Shown: piece after piece, positions 45,812 through 55,710 of the stretch
How positions within the stretch are numbered: the stretch's first letter is position 1
How the letters are laid out: every line of letters starts with the position of its first letter
Source: Bremerella alba
Lineage (GTDB): Bacteria > Planctomycetota > Planctomycetia > Pirellulales > Pirellulaceae
DNA: 64,000 bases
Direction: 5' to 3'
Assembly (NCBI RefSeq): GCF_013618625.1
Contig: NZ_JABRWO010000014.1
Span: 62,001 to 126,000 of the forward strand
Translations under genes and position numbers: made by a program
Notes under the pieces: model-generated
Databases searched by the model: none
What the model was told of the DNA's origin: nothing
Seen by the model: the letters and a program-made list of their open reading frames with translations, nothing else

Positions 45812-46915
45812 ATGAATGCTCAAGTTCAATATCTCGATCAGCCAGGCGGAACGTTCACAGCCAGTTCGCAAGAGATCGCTACCCCAGGCCCCGGTGAAGT
45901 TCGCCTTCGCACGGTTACTACCTCGGTGTGTCAGTCTGATGTGGTAATCTACAAGCAGGGGCTACCACGAATTAAGAAGTGGCCTGCGGTTCTGCTTCAC
46001 GAAGCCGCTTGTGTTGTGGATGAAGTCGGCCATGGCGTCACCCAATTCGAACCAGGCAACCTGGTTGGCCTTGGCTGTGACATTCCTTGTGGTAACGCCG
46101 ATTGTATTTACTGCGGAGAAAACGGAACCGGTGATTGGACCAGTTGCCCTAACACCTGGGCCACCGGCCACGAGTACGACGGCTTTGCCCGCTCGCATGC
46201 GGTGCTGCCAGATTGGTTTGTAAAATATGGTCCGATTGTCAAGTTTCCCAAGGGTTTTGATCCTTCGCATGCATGCCAGTTAGAGCCACTGGCATGTTGC
46301 CTGGAAGGGATGACTCGCGTGAATCACTGCATCGAGAATCGGATCGTTGTGCTGATCGGTGCTGGTTCGCAAAGCACCTACGCATTGCAATGTGCTCAGG
46401 CAATGAACGCTCGAAAGATTATTGTGATCAACCGCGGTCAGGAGCGTCTGGAGCGAGTTTTGCGAGACTTCGGTGGTGATAATGTTGTGGGGATTCGCTG
46501 GGACGAGAACGTTGTTGAAAACGTTACCAAAGAATGTCAGCCGTTCAATGAACCTCACTTCGTCATGGTGAATGCCCCGGTAGCAGCCGCCTATGAACTG
46601 GCTCCAAAATTGATGGGCTATGGAACGGTAATGGATGCCCATGCCGGCGTTAAGGGAGCAAGTGGCAAGCCGCGACTTGCTCACGAAGTCGACTTGAATA
46701 ATGACATCCACTATCGTTTGCAATGTTACCAAGCCACCCACGGATCCAGCATGCGCGGGATCCGGCTGGCTCACCAGTTTCTCTCGGAGGGACGCCTGCC
46801 GAAGATCGACTTGATGACTAACGATACCGAGCGATTTGGCAGCGACGATATTTTGGGGGCCATTACCCGAGCCGCCGATTCCGACAGTTTGAAAGTAATC
46901 GTCCACTGGGATTAG
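45812..46915 (+). CDS. Second medium-chain zinc dehydrogenase
   Basis: 367 residues. Catalytic ligands are recognisable in TSVCQSDVVIY, LLHEAACVV and QLEPLACCLEG; the structural zinc cysteines are kept (CDIPCGNADCIYCGENG, then WTSCPN). The nucleotide-binding loop is LIGAGSQSTYALQ. The C-terminus differs from the neighbouring GatD-like enzyme, so the two are not recent duplicates. It starts 32 nt after that gene and ends 3 nt from the convergent ceramidase-like gene. Probable role: a polyol or sugar-phosphate oxidation paired with the upstream enzymes; the substrate is unknown. Confidence 0.82.
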   Translation: MNAQVQYLDQPGGTFTASSQEIATPGPGEVRLRTVTTSVCQSDVVIYKQGLPRIKKWPAVLLHEAACVVDEVGHGVTQFEPGNLVGLGCDIPCGNADCIYCGENGTGDWTSCPNTWATGHEYDGFARSHAVLPDWFVKYGPIVKFPKGFDPSHACQLEPLACCLEGMTRVNHCIENRIVVLIGAGSQSTYALQCAQAMNARKIIVINRGQERLERVLRDFGGDNVVGIRWDENVVENVTKECQPFNEPHFVMVNAPVAAAYELAPKLMGYGTVMDAHAGVKGASGKPRLAHEVDLNNDIHYRLQCYQATHGSSMRGIRLAHQFLSEGRLPKIDLMTNDTERFGSDDILGAITRAADSDSLKVIVHWD

Positions 46916-46918
46916 TCG

Positions 46919-49900
46919 TTACTTCTTCGGCAAAGGAGATTTCAAAAACTCGAGCAAGTTGGCCATGTGCTCCGGCGAAATCTCCTTTTCCAGGCCATCG
47001 GGCATAAGCGACCGATTGCTCGTCTGGAATAATTCGATTTCACTGCGCGGAGTCTCTTGCATCTTACCGTCAGCTAGTTGTAATACGATCGACTGAGCTG
47101 ACTGATGCGCGACGATACCACTGTAGGTTTGACCATCAACGGTCAAAATCTGGCTAGAGGCATATTTCGGTTCGACCTTTCCACTGGGATTGAGAATGTC
47201 GAACAAGATGGCTTCCCGCGGGCGATTGGAGGAGTCGGCAAGGTCAGGCCCAACGCTTGGCTGGCCTGCCTGGGGCGGCACATGGCACTTCGCACACTGC
47301 TTCAAGAACACCTCACGACCAGCCAAAGGACTGCCGATCGTCTGTGTGGCAGATGCGTACTGCTGGAGTACAGCGGCTCGATCTTTATTGGCAGGACGCC
47401 CTAGCAATTGCTCGGCACGCTTGCGGAAAGACGCATTGCGATGCTGTCGAAGTTGCGTTTGTTGATCGATGCCCAAGGAAGTCGTGGTTACGGTTCCGTC
47501 CTGGAGGCCTTTGAGGATGAAATCGACTCCGCTTGTTGTCTTCAACAAGAGTGAGAGAGCGGTTTGCTTTACGGATGGCTCTAACTCGGGCCAGAGATTT
47601 TCAAGTAAAACTTCTTGCGTCTCGGTCAAAGGACTGGCAAGTGCTGTGACGGCGGCTTGTTGTACCGATGGCGGCTCGCGGGGGGAGCAAAGATTCGCAA
47701 AGAATTCGTCCTCGGCAAGCGAGGCAAATCGCAGAAGCGTGATGGCATCGCTACGTAGCTGAGCTGATTCATTTTCATCGATGGCCAAAGCTAAAAGCTT
47801 CTGTTTGATGTCCTGCTTGCCGCTAGGGATTCGCGATAGGTACTCTTCAAAGCGTTTCCCTTGGGCCACGCCGTCGGCTAGTCCTCGGAGAAGCCCTAAT
47901 TGCTGTCGTGAATCCTTTAGCGCTAAGGCCCTCTCAAAGATCGTTTTGAGTTCTTCCTCATTGCCTTTTGCACCTACCACGCGAGCCAGGCGATTGGTGA
48001 GGTCACTCGTGCTCTCACTTTGGTCGTGAACGAGAACCAGTGCGGCGCAGTCTTGTGTGGCAGTCACTATTGCGTCGGCAAACGTAGGGTCAGCTCCATC
48101 GCTTGAAATTAACCGATGGAGCACGGCGACCTTGCGAGTATCAGTGGTCGATCCCATTGCCAACGCGAGTTGGTAGCGGACCCAGGGGGAAGGGTCCTCC
48201 GCCATGGCAAGGACGCTCGTCAGTGTCTCCGGACGATTGTGCCAATGTCGTGAAGCGAGTCGAATGGCACCAGCACGGACTTCACTATGCTCATCAGCGA
48301 GAGCTGTTTGTAGCGTTGCATCGTCAAGCAGGCTTAAGCCTTCCAGGGTCCATAATGCATGCAGACGCGCGAGAGGGAACTTTGAAGTACTAGCCAAGGC
48401 GATGAGGGCCTCGGCTGCCTCGCCTTTCTGCCCTTCGACAAGAAGCTGCTGGGCGGTGCGACGTCGCCAGCCGTTGGCATCTTCAAGCATTTGGACAAGA
48501 CCGGCAGTTGATTTCGGTAGCAAAAAGGTTGGCTGAGAAGTCGATTGATCAGGCACCACTCGCCAGATTCGTCCGCGATCTTCCCCGGCTCGCCAGTCGA
48601 TTTGAGCGGCGATCTCTGGCGGAAGAAACTTCGGATGCTCGACCCAAAGTCGATACATGTCAGCGAGGTACAACATGCCATCTGGCCCATTGGCTAGGCT
48701 CGCGGGGCGAAACCAAGTATCGGTTGAAGCTATAAAGTCGGCGTCTTCTCGAGCACGCTGCGATGAAAGCCTCGCTCCATCGCGAGTAACGATCGTCCGG
48801 GTGACCAGATGTCCGATAGGCTCGCAGGCCAGGACACTGTTTTCCATTGCCGCTCCCAGACCATCACCGACATACGCGGTGGTGCCGCAGGCCGACGTGT
48901 GCGTTCCAGCGTGCGAAAGCCAATTGCTTTTCATTGCCACCAGTGGAAATACCTTCGAGTCACCTCCGGAAGGGGCGACATCGTATTGCACGCGATGAAG
49001 TGGAGCATAGCGGTTACGGCCTGCCTCTTCGGTCGACATGGTGGTGGCGATGATCGGATTGCGGTTGGTGCTAAATAGGCGATCTCCCCAGGCCGTGATT
49101 GTGTTACCGTATTGTCCTGTTCCACTGGCGGAGCCAAATTCGTAGGTGAGTGGATCAATCCAGAATTCCGTACGCCCTATCGTCGTCGGTTCCTCCTGAT
49201 CAGGTCCTAGCACCTTTCCAACGCCGTAGTTGAAGTAGATGCGATTGTCCAATCCCCAGCGAGGGCAACCGACTTGCATCTGAGGATGCGCCGGTTGAAA
49301 GCCACGAAAGAGAACTTCTCGCGAGTCGGCAACGTTGTCACCGTCTTGATCTTTCAGCAAGATCAACTCGGTTTGAGCACACGCTAGGATGCCGCCGTTG
49401 AGCGGCATCAGGCTATGACAGAAGTTCAGTTTATCGGCAAAGACCGTTCGCTGGTCCATTTGCCCATCATTGTCGGTGTCTTCCAATAGTACGATTCGTG
49501 ATAAAGGGGCTGCTCCCTCCTCGGACGGTCCGACGGGATAGTCCCCATACTCAGCAACGAACATACGTCCATTGGCGTCGAACGCAATCGCAACCGGGTC
49601 CTTTACCAGCGGTTCTGCGGCAACCAACTCCAGGTGGAAGCCAGGCTCGACTTGCATTGTTTTTAGTTGCTCGGCAGCCGACTTAGGGGGCGGAGTCGCA
49701 TCGTCGATCCAGTGTCGTCCTCCTTTGGTTTTGTCTTCCTCGCTGAGTTTGGCGGTTGTGTTGTTAGAGACCGATCGGCCATCATCTGCCAGGGTAGAAA
49801 TCTCTTTGAGAGACAACGCTCGATCAAAAATAGCCACTTCGTCCAATCGGCCTTCCCAATTGTTGGTGTCGTCAGCATGTCCCCCGATGTAAACCTCACC

Positions 49901-51844
49901 GGTCGCGACAACTGGACTTGCCTGGGTTTCTATTTCGAGCTTTCCGTTCAAGTAAACACGCACGACGCCATCCTTCTGAACGAGGACGACGTTTGCCCAA
50001 CTCCACCGTTGCACAGGCGTTTGGCCGTATGAACGCTTGGCATCCGACGTCTCTAGTACGAGTTGGCCTGCGTGATCTCCTTGACCGGCGATTCCGAGAG
50101 ATACACCTGCTGAGAGAAACCAGCCTGCGATTGGTCGGGCCTTGAGGTCGTGACCATTCCAGATCCATTGACTGATCGAGAATGCATCATCAAGATCAGG
50201 GACTTCCGCAACGATCCGTCCGTTAGCGAAATGAGCCGCCCGATTGAGTTCGGAATCGGTCGCGAGAGATGGTCCGTCCGCTCCTTCCAGAAAAAACACG
50301 ACCCCGTCTTCGATTTGTGCTGGTGTCATGTTGGGGGAGAAGTCACGTGCCGTCGGTCCTTCCATGTCATGCAAAGGAAAGTAGCGAGTTGGCTTCAGCT
50401 TCTGAATCGACCTCGCCATCTTACTATCGGGAGGCAGTGACTCCCGGCGAGGCTTTCCTACGACTTTTTCCAATAACGCTAAATCGGCCTCGACAATTTT
50501 CGGTTCTGCGGATATTTCCAACCCAGCGGAGCGAGCTGCCCAGGTGTTATAGCCTCCGAGGAAATGTTGTTCTGGCGGGGGAATGTAACCGTCTCCCCCG
50601 TTGGCCAACTCGATCACCATGGTCTGCGGCACAGGGCTACGTCGTTTGAGCTTGAGGCCAGTCAGTGCGTAAGTTTCGTTAGGGGTTGTCGCGATCGCGA
50701 TCGAACCGATTCGTAGGGCCTGAAGGACGATCTCTGTCGATTGACTATCGTCGAGAAATATTTGTTCGCGGGCATAGACTTCTGGTGGTGTCTTGGGACC
50801 GCGATCTCCCATCTCGGCGACAATCTTTTTGGCCCAGTTCAGTCGCTCGGCGCTGGGAACGCGGTAGTTCAAACGCATGCGAGTTTCGGCCATGGCTAAT
50901 GGAGCATCTCGCTGGTACTGAATTTCACCCAACGCTTGACGTGTTTTCGCAACCATGCCGTCGACAAAACCATCAAAGGTTTGACTTGTGCCGGTACGGT
51001 AATCAACGCGCCAAATATCGCCACTACAACCGTGTGACATTACGGCGACAAAGTTAGGCTGGTCCTTCCCCTTTGCCCCCAGGGTCTCTTCGAGCTTTTT
51101 GCAATAAGCACCAAAGTAGTCGGCCGAACCGCCGCCGCTGAAATAGTGCATTGAAAAGTTCGCCAACAACGCAATCGGTTTACCATCAAGTGACTGAAAC
51201 GAAATGACCGATAACTCAGGGTCTTCCGGACCGGACTCGCCGGTGACGTTCTCAAGATTGTTCTTAGCCGTGTGCATACTTGCGCGAACGGTCATTTCTC
51301 CGAATGGGTCCTCACGCTCCTGGCCAGGACGTAGGATCCATCTTCGCAAAGCTGTAAACTCGTTGGCATCAATCGAACCCCAGCCGACTTCAGCAGGTTG
51401 CAAGTTCTTTTCTGCTTCAAGGATGGCTTCTGCCAACTTGATACGAAGATAGGGGACATATGTCGGATCGGCATCGGTTCCCAGGGCTCCCATCGTCGAC
51501 GGTGCTGTATGCGTATGGGTCGCTGAAATGAGCATGTGATCGGGACGGATCTTTGCCCTTTGGGCGGCAAGCTGCTTAGCGCTATCAATCAAATCCTTCG
51601 GAAGCATGCAACTGTCGGTAACCACGATGGCGATCCGTGTTTCGCCATCGTCCAGGACAATGGCCCGGGCATGAATATCGGTGGGTTTCCCTTGGCGCGA
51701 ATAAAAGCTTCCGTTGATTAAGACGGGAAAAGTCTGCGGAGTAATATCGATCGCCGCCGCACCTACTTTTAGTTCGGCTTGAAGCGTAAGCGGGAAAACG
51801 AAAAGTACGAACAACGCAATATGAACATAGCAACAACGGCGCAT
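46919..51844 (-). CDS. Secreted multidomain protein: ceramidase-like + LamG + PVC membrane-bound dehydrogenase + cytochrome c
   Basis: 1641 residues with signal peptide (HIALFVLFVFPLTLQAE). Residues 23-450 resemble neutral/alkaline ceramidase (AAIDITPQTFP, zinc-site LISATHTHTAPSTMG, FVAVMSHGCSGDIW). Residues 540-690 are a LamG/concanavalin-like domain (VVLVQKDGVVRVYLNGKLE, GRLDEVAIFDRAL). From about 728 the PVC-type membrane-bound dehydrogenase propeller starts (VEPGFHLELVAAEPLVKDP, RMFVAEYGDYP), followed by HEAT-like helices (1100-1450). The last 150 residues carry CAKCH heme attachment near 1517 and a possible Met ligand (SLMPDGL). It is probably periplasmic and acts on complex glycans or lipids; that is inference. 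Confidence 0.88.
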   Translation of the reverse strand: MRRCCYVHIALFVLFVFPLTLQAELKVGAAAIDITPQTFPVLINGSFYSRQGKPTDIHARAIVLDDGETRIAIVVTDSCMLPKDLIDSAKQLAAQRAKIRPDHMLISATHTHTAPSTMGALGTDADPTYVPYLRIKLAEAILEAEKNLQPAEVGWGSIDANEFTALRRWILRPGQEREDPFGEMTVRASMHTAKNNLENVTGESGPEDPELSVISFQSLDGKPIALLANFSMHYFSGGGSADYFGAYCKKLEETLGAKGKDQPNFVAVMSHGCSGDIWRVDYRTGTSQTFDGFVDGMVAKTRQALGEIQYQRDAPLAMAETRMRLNYRVPSAERLNWAKKIVAEMGDRGPKTPPEVYAREQIFLDDSQSTEIVLQALRIGSIAIATTPNETYALTGLKLKRRSPVPQTMVIELANGGDGYIPPPEQHFLGGYNTWAARSAGLEISAEPKIVEADLALLEKVVGKPRRESLPPDSKMARSIQKLKPTRYFPLHDMEGPTARDFSPNMTPAQIEDGVVFFLEGADGPSLATDSELNRAAHFANGRIVAEVPDLDDAFSISQWIWNGHDLKARPIAGWFLSAGVSLGIAGQGDHAGQLVLETSDAKRSYGQTPVQRWSWANVVLVQKDGVVRVYLNGKLEIETQASPVVATGEVYIGGHADDTNNWEGRLDEVAIFDRALSLKEISTLADDGRSVSNNTTAKLSEEDKTKGGRHWIDDATPPPKSAAEQLKTMQVEPGFHLELVAAEPLVKDPVAIAFDANGRMFVAEYGDYPVGPSEEGAAPLSRIVLLEDTDNDGQMDQRTVFADKLNFCHSLMPLNGGILACAQTELILLKDQDGDNVADSREVLFRGFQPAHPQMQVGCPRWGLDNRIYFNYGVGKVLGPDQEEPTTIGRTEFWIDPLTYEFGSASGTGQYGNTITAWGDRLFSTNRNPIIATTMSTEEAGRNRYAPLHRVQYDVAPSGGDSKVFPLVAMKSNWLSHAGTHTSACGTTAYVGDGLGAAMENSVLACEPIGHLVTRTIVTRDGARLSSQRAREDADFIASTDTWFRPASLANGPDGMLYLADMYRLWVEHPKFLPPEIAAQIDWRAGEDRGRIWRVVPDQSTSQPTFLLPKSTAGLVQMLEDANGWRRRTAQQLLVEGQKGEAAEALIALASTSKFPLARLHALWTLEGLSLLDDATLQTALADEHSEVRAGAIRLASRHWHNRPETLTSVLAMAEDPSPWVRYQLALAMGSTTDTRKVAVLHRLISSDGADPTFADAIVTATQDCAALVLVHDQSESTSDLTNRLARVVGAKGNEEELKTIFERALALKDSRQQLGLLRGLADGVAQGKRFEEYLSRIPSGKQDIKQKLLALAIDENESAQLRSDAITLLRFASLAEDEFFANLCSPREPPSVQQAAVTALASPLTETQEVLLENLWPELEPSVKQTALSLLLKTTSGVDFILKGLQDGTVTTTSLGIDQQTQLRQHRNASFRKRAEQLLGRPANKDRAAVLQQYASATQTIGSPLAGREVFLKQCAKCHVPPQAGQPSVGPDLADSSNRPREAILFDILNPSGKVEPKYASSQILTVDGQTYSGIVAHQSAQSIVLQLADGKMQETPRSEIELFQTSNRSLMPDGLEKEISPEHMANLLEFLKSPLPKK

Positions 51845-52080
51845 AGTCAGATCTCCGGTCGAGGATACCGAAATGTTGGAAGGAGGGGTGTGGTGTCAAT
51901 ATGCCACTTCGCTCATGCTGACGCAAACATTCTTTTGACTTTGAATGCGTTTGCAGAACAAAAATCGGCAGAATATGATGTCTCGTGGTATGTGCTAGTT
52001 CCTTTGGGCATCCAAAACGCTGAAATATCCATTCACGTGAGGGGGAGTGTGATGCCACTTGCCCTGGCAAGAGAATCAAA

Positions 52081-53466
52081 ATGAAACGCAATCAGAAGTG
52101 CAGAAACTGCTTTCCCAAGCAGTTCACGGGGCTATGCCTATTCTGGCTTGCCGTCAGCGCGATATCGGTGAATACCACTGTCGCGGCTGAACCAGAGCCA
52201 ATCCCGAAAACGACGGAAAACGTCAACCCGACGTTTCGAGCGGTCGGTGATGGCGTCAAGGATGACACCACCTCGCTCCAAAACGCAATTAATGCAGGTA
52301 CATCCGCGATTCGCTTGCCGAGGGGCACGTACCGGATTTCTAAACCGCTGATTGTGGACTTGGACAAAGTTGGCGTGACGTCGATTGTCGGAGATGGGAC
52401 GGCACGTATTATGATGACCGGATCGGGACCGGCCATTCGATTCGTGGGAACGCATCAAGGTTCGGCGTCGCCTAAGACCGTCAAACCAAACGTTTGGCAA
52501 AAACAACGCATGCCGCTGGTCGATGGAATCGAAATCATCGGTACCCACGAAGAGGCAGACGGAATCGAAGCCGTGCGGACCATGCAGTTAACGATTTCTC
52601 GCGTCGTCATTCGCCAGACCCGACATGCGATTCGCCTTGTCGAGAGAAACCGCAATGTCATCCTTTCTGACTGCCACATATACGAAAACCATGGTGTGGG
52701 CGTGTTCCTCGATAATGTGGATCTGCATCAGATCAATCTTTCGGCATGTCACATTAGCTATAACGACGGCGGTGGATTTGTCTCGAAAGGGGGGAACGTT
52801 CGAAACATCCATATAAGTGGTTGTGACCTGGAACAGAACGTTCAAAATGTTTTGATCGACAGTGACGGGACCAAGTATGGGACGGCCGAAGTTGCGATCA
52901 CTGGATGCACTATACAGCATTCGGGCGGACCAAATTCGGCGAACGTTCGTTTCATTGGTGCCAACCCAAAGGGAGAACCTTGCTGGGGATTGGTGACCAT
53001 CGCCAACAATATTCTGAGTGATGTCGAAACGAATATCGACATTCAGAAAGCTCGCGATGTGATCATCAACGGGAACACTATTTCCAGTGGTTACAAGTTC
53101 AATATTCGCGTAGAAAACAGCATGAACGTGGTAGTAGGCCCCAATGTTTTGGGCCGGAATCCACCGTACCGAGATAACGAAACATGCGACAACGGGGTGC
53201 TTTTTCGGAACTGTGTTGGCGGTACGATCACAGGCCTGCATGTCCACGATACGCGTCGCACCGAGGCGGGAATTATTTTGGATGCCTGTCGACGATTTCA
53301 CATGACCGGCTGTACCGTTCTCGACTGCGATAACGCCGGGCTCTTATTGAAGGATCTGGAAGATTGCCAGATACGGGGTAACATGCTTCGTGGAAAAACA
53401 CAATCGGATATTGAATGGAAACCGATGATCGTTTCGGGCGGTCGCCTCAACACGATTGAACCTTGA
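52081..53466 (+). CDS. Secreted right-handed beta-helix (pectate-lyase-like) protein
   Basis: 461 residues. Signal peptide FTGLCLFWLAVSAISVNTTVAAEP. The N-terminal pectate_lyase_3 motif FRAVGDGVKDDTTSLQNAIN is followed by repeated beta-helix rungs (GIEIIGTHEEADGIEAV, VILSDCHIYENHGVGVFLDN, INLSACHISYNDGGGF, VITGLHVHDTR-type turns) out to the C-terminus. Such proteins bind or cleave polysaccharides; no catalytic residues can be assigned here. It is divergent from the large ceramidase-like gene across a 236-bp region, suggesting shared control and a carbohydrate-related role. Confidence 0.85.
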   Translation: MKRNQKCRNCFPKQFTGLCLFWLAVSAISVNTTVAAEPEPIPKTTENVNPTFRAVGDGVKDDTTSLQNAINAGTSAIRLPRGTYRISKPLIVDLDKVGVTSIVGDGTARIMMTGSGPAIRFVGTHQGSASPKTVKPNVWQKQRMPLVDGIEIIGTHEEADGIEAVRTMQLTISRVVIRQTRHAIRLVERNRNVILSDCHIYENHGVGVFLDNVDLHQINLSACHISYNDGGGFVSKGGNVRNIHISGCDLEQNVQNVLIDSDGTKYGTAEVAITGCTIQHSGGPNSANVRFIGANPKGEPCWGLVTIANNILSDVETNIDIQKARDVIINGNTISSGYKFNIRVENSMNVVVGPNVLGRNPPYRDNETCDNGVLFRNCVGGTITGLHVHDTRRTEAGIILDACRRFHMTGCTVLDCDNAGLLLKDLEDCQIRGNMLRGKTQSDIEWKPMIVSGGRLNTIEP

Positions 53467-53483
53467 AAGAACGAACACGGTGA

Positions 53484-53514
53484 TCAGGCGTCACAGAGGA
53501 CGAAGGACGCCTGA
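53484..53514. terminator. Hairpin between convergent genes
   Basis: TCAGGCGTC (53484-53492) pairs with GACGCCTGA (53506-53514), 13-nt loop, no T-tract. It sits between the beta-helix and DinB genes, so a bidirectional transcript end is possible. Confidence 0.4.
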
Positions 53515-53539
53515 CCGCCGGCAAGTTATGCTTCACTTA

Positions 53540-54046
53540 TTACATCGACTCATCTCCGGATGGTCCGTACAACGCAGGTACTGGGACAGCATTGACACGC
53601 AAATATACCGTAAGAATCGCGCGATGATGAACAAGATGATTAATGACGAACGTTCGCATTACGGCCATCTTCGGCATGGTCAATAGAACGTTTCCACCAT
53701 CAAGCAGCGACCAGGGCTTATTCAGGTCTTCTTCGGTGATACCCGCGATCGCCACTCGAGCCGTTGCCACGTTCTTATCAAATAGTGCGAGCGCATCAGC
53801 GTGGCCATTTAACTGAGGTGGCTGATAACCAGGACCGCCAGGAGGGTTGATGTCTAACTGGTCATGATCCCAAAGCGATACGGTCCAGGCAGGGATTTCT
53901 GCTAAATGGCCGGTCACCCAGCCGATCGTGTTCGACTTCTCGTGGATTTTCCAATCCCACTTATCGTCAGGCACACGTTCCAGGGTTTTACGGGTATTGG
54001 CGATCTCTTGCTCAAAATCGGCGAAGACAATTTGACTCAGGCTCAT
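53540..54046 (-). CDS. DinB-family protein
   Basis: 168 residues from the ATG at 54046 (AGGGA about 9 nt upstream); sequence further upstream is non-coding. A four-helix DinB-like bundle with metal-ligand histidines in WVTGHLAEIPAW and VINHLVHHRAILTVYL, and the family's ending VPALYGPSGDE. DinB proteins are metal-dependent thiol S-transferase-like enzymes of mostly unknown substrate. It stands alone between the beta-helix gene and acpS. Confidence 0.85.
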   Translation of the reverse strand: MSLSQIVFADFEQEIANTRKTLERVPDDKWDWKIHEKSNTIGWVTGHLAEIPAWTVSLWDHDQLDINPPGGPGYQPPQLNGHADALALFDKNVATARVAIAGITEEDLNKPWSLLDGGNVLLTMPKMAVMRTFVINHLVHHRAILTVYLRVNAVPVPALYGPSGDESM

Positions 54047-54164
54047 AGCAATCGTCCCTAATTTCAGAGTGAATCTAACAAAACGAGTTCCTGCCCCAGA
54101 ACGCCTGAAGTGTATACAAGTGTTCAGTTGGACGCAACTGGTTTTAAAAGCTTCTCTAACGAAC

Positions 54165-54575
54165 TTAGGGGCGTGGATTGCTAAGTTGAGATGTGTCGCC
54201 AAGGGCAATTGCATAGGCGACGGCATGCGTGCGGCAGTGGCTGATGCTGATTTGAACTTCTTCGATACCCCGTCGTTTGGCAGAATCTAATGCTCCGCCA
54301 TAGAGATGAATTATTGGCTTGCCGCCAAACTGATTGGCAACTTCTACGTCTCGCCAGGTGATCCCTTTGATCCAGCCGGTACCGATTGCTTTCAGTACCG
54401 CTTCTTTGGCGGCCCAGCGGCCGGCATAGTGTTGTGTTGCCGCTTTGCGTTCGCTGCAGTACTCGATCTCGTGCTGGGTATAGACCCGGTTGATGAACAT
54501 CTCGCCATGACGCTCGATCATTTGGGCGATCCGCAGGCACTCGATGATGTCGGTTCCGATCCCGATGATTTCCAT
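54165..54575 (-). CDS. acpS: Holo-[acyl-carrier-protein] synthase
   Basis: 136 residues, typical AcpS size. MEIIGIGTDIIECLRI carries the magnesium-binding Asp, RWAAKEAVLKAIGTG the catalytic Glu/Lys helix and VQISISHCRTHAVAYAIA the conserved C-terminal strand. It transfers 4'-phosphopantetheine from CoA to ACP for fatty-acid synthesis in the cytoplasm. It starts 16 nt after trpS, so both are probably one transcript. Confidence 0.95.
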   Translation of the reverse strand: MEIIGIGTDIIECLRIAQMIERHGEMFINRVYTQHEIEYCSERKAATQHYAGRWAAKEAVLKAIGTGWIKGITWRDVEVANQFGGKPIIHLYGGALDSAKRRGIEEVQISISHCRTHAVAYAIALGDTSQLSNPRP

Positions 54576-54591
54576 GGATATATTTATCTGC

Positions 54592-55575
54592 CTACTTTAT
54601 TTTTGAATGCCAGCTAGAAATGCCCGATGCCTCTTGAGCCCGGGTGAGTACTTCGCGGGCCTTCTTTCGCGCGACCTGTGCTCCGTCGCCGAGAATCTGC
54701 TTTACGCGATCCGGATTGGCAACCAATTCAGCACGGCGCTGGTGGGCCTCCGCAAAATAGGCTTCCGAAGCATCGGCCAATGCTTTTTTTACATGTCCGT
54801 ATCCGAAGCCACCGGTACGGTAGAGATCGGCCATTTCCTGCAGCGGTTCTGGCTCGGCGAACAATGAGAACAACTGGAATAGGTGATCCGTTTCCGGCTC
54901 TTTCGGGTCTTCCATCGCGCGGGAGTCCGTCACGATCCGCATGATCTTCTTGCGAGCCTGCTTTGGCGGCTCAAACAGTTCGATAATGTTGCCATAGCTC
55001 TTAGACATCTTTTCGCCATCGGTGCCTGGCACCTTGGCCGAATCATCGAGCACCTTTGGCTTAGGCAGCACGAAAACTTCGCCAAACTGGTGGTTGAAGC
55101 TCTGAGCGATGTCTCGGGTGACTTCGATATGTTGAACCTGGTCTTGCCCGACCGGGACCACGTCGGAATCGTATCCCAAGATGTCCGCCGCTTGCAGAAC
55201 GGGGTAGGTGAATAGCCCCGCATCCGCTTTCAAGCCTTTGTCCTTTTTGTCTTTATAACTGACACAACGTTCCAATAGGCCCATGCCGGTGCCGGTCATA
55301 AGGATCCAGCACAACTCGCTGATCTCAGGCACATCCGACTGAACGAATAGTGTTGCCTGGTCGGGATCTAAGCCGAGGGCCAGAATGTCGAGGGCCATGT
55401 CGATGGTGGCCTGTTCGAGCTTCTCGCGGTCGCGAACGGTCGTCAGGGCATGCAGATTCGCAATAAAGTAGAACGACTGCTCGTTTCCTTGCAGCTGGAT
55501 ATACTGCCGAATCGCACCAAAGTAATTGCCCCAGTGGGGACGTCCTGTCGGCTGAATACCGGAAAGAACACGCAT
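54592..55575 (-). CDS. trpS: Tryptophanyl-tRNA synthetase
   Basis: 327 residues, standard for bacterial TrpRS. Class I signatures: the HIGH-equivalent [13 protein letters not shown] near the N-terminus and KMSKSYGN near residue 190; also [17 protein letters not shown] and [16 protein letters not shown]. It charges tRNA-Trp. It is followed by acpS 16 nt downstream. Confidence 0.97.
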   Translation of the reverse strand: MRVLSGIQPTGRPHWGNYFGAIRQYIQLQGNEQSFYFIANLHALTTVRDREKLEQATIDMALDILALGLDPDQATLFVQSDVPEISELCWILMTGTGMGLLERCVSYKDKKDKGLKADAGLFTYPVLQAADILGYDSDVVPVGQDQVQHIEVTRDIAQSFNHQFGEVFVLPKPKVLDDSAKVPGTDGEKMSKSYGNIIELFEPPKQARKKIMRIVTDSRAMEDPKEPETDHLFQLFSLFAEPEPLQEMADLYRTGGFGYGHVKKALADASEAYFAEAHQRRAELVANPDRVKQILGDGAQVARKKAREVLTRAQEASGISSWHSKIK

Positions 55576-55710
55576 GGATCTAGTCAGATTAATGGGAGGA
55601 ACAAAGTCAAAACTAGCAGGATATTATGACGCACAAACGGGGAAAGTGTCACCCCGGGGCAAGAGAAGGGGACCACGGTTACCACGTATGAGAAGAAATA
55701 CAGAGGAGGT

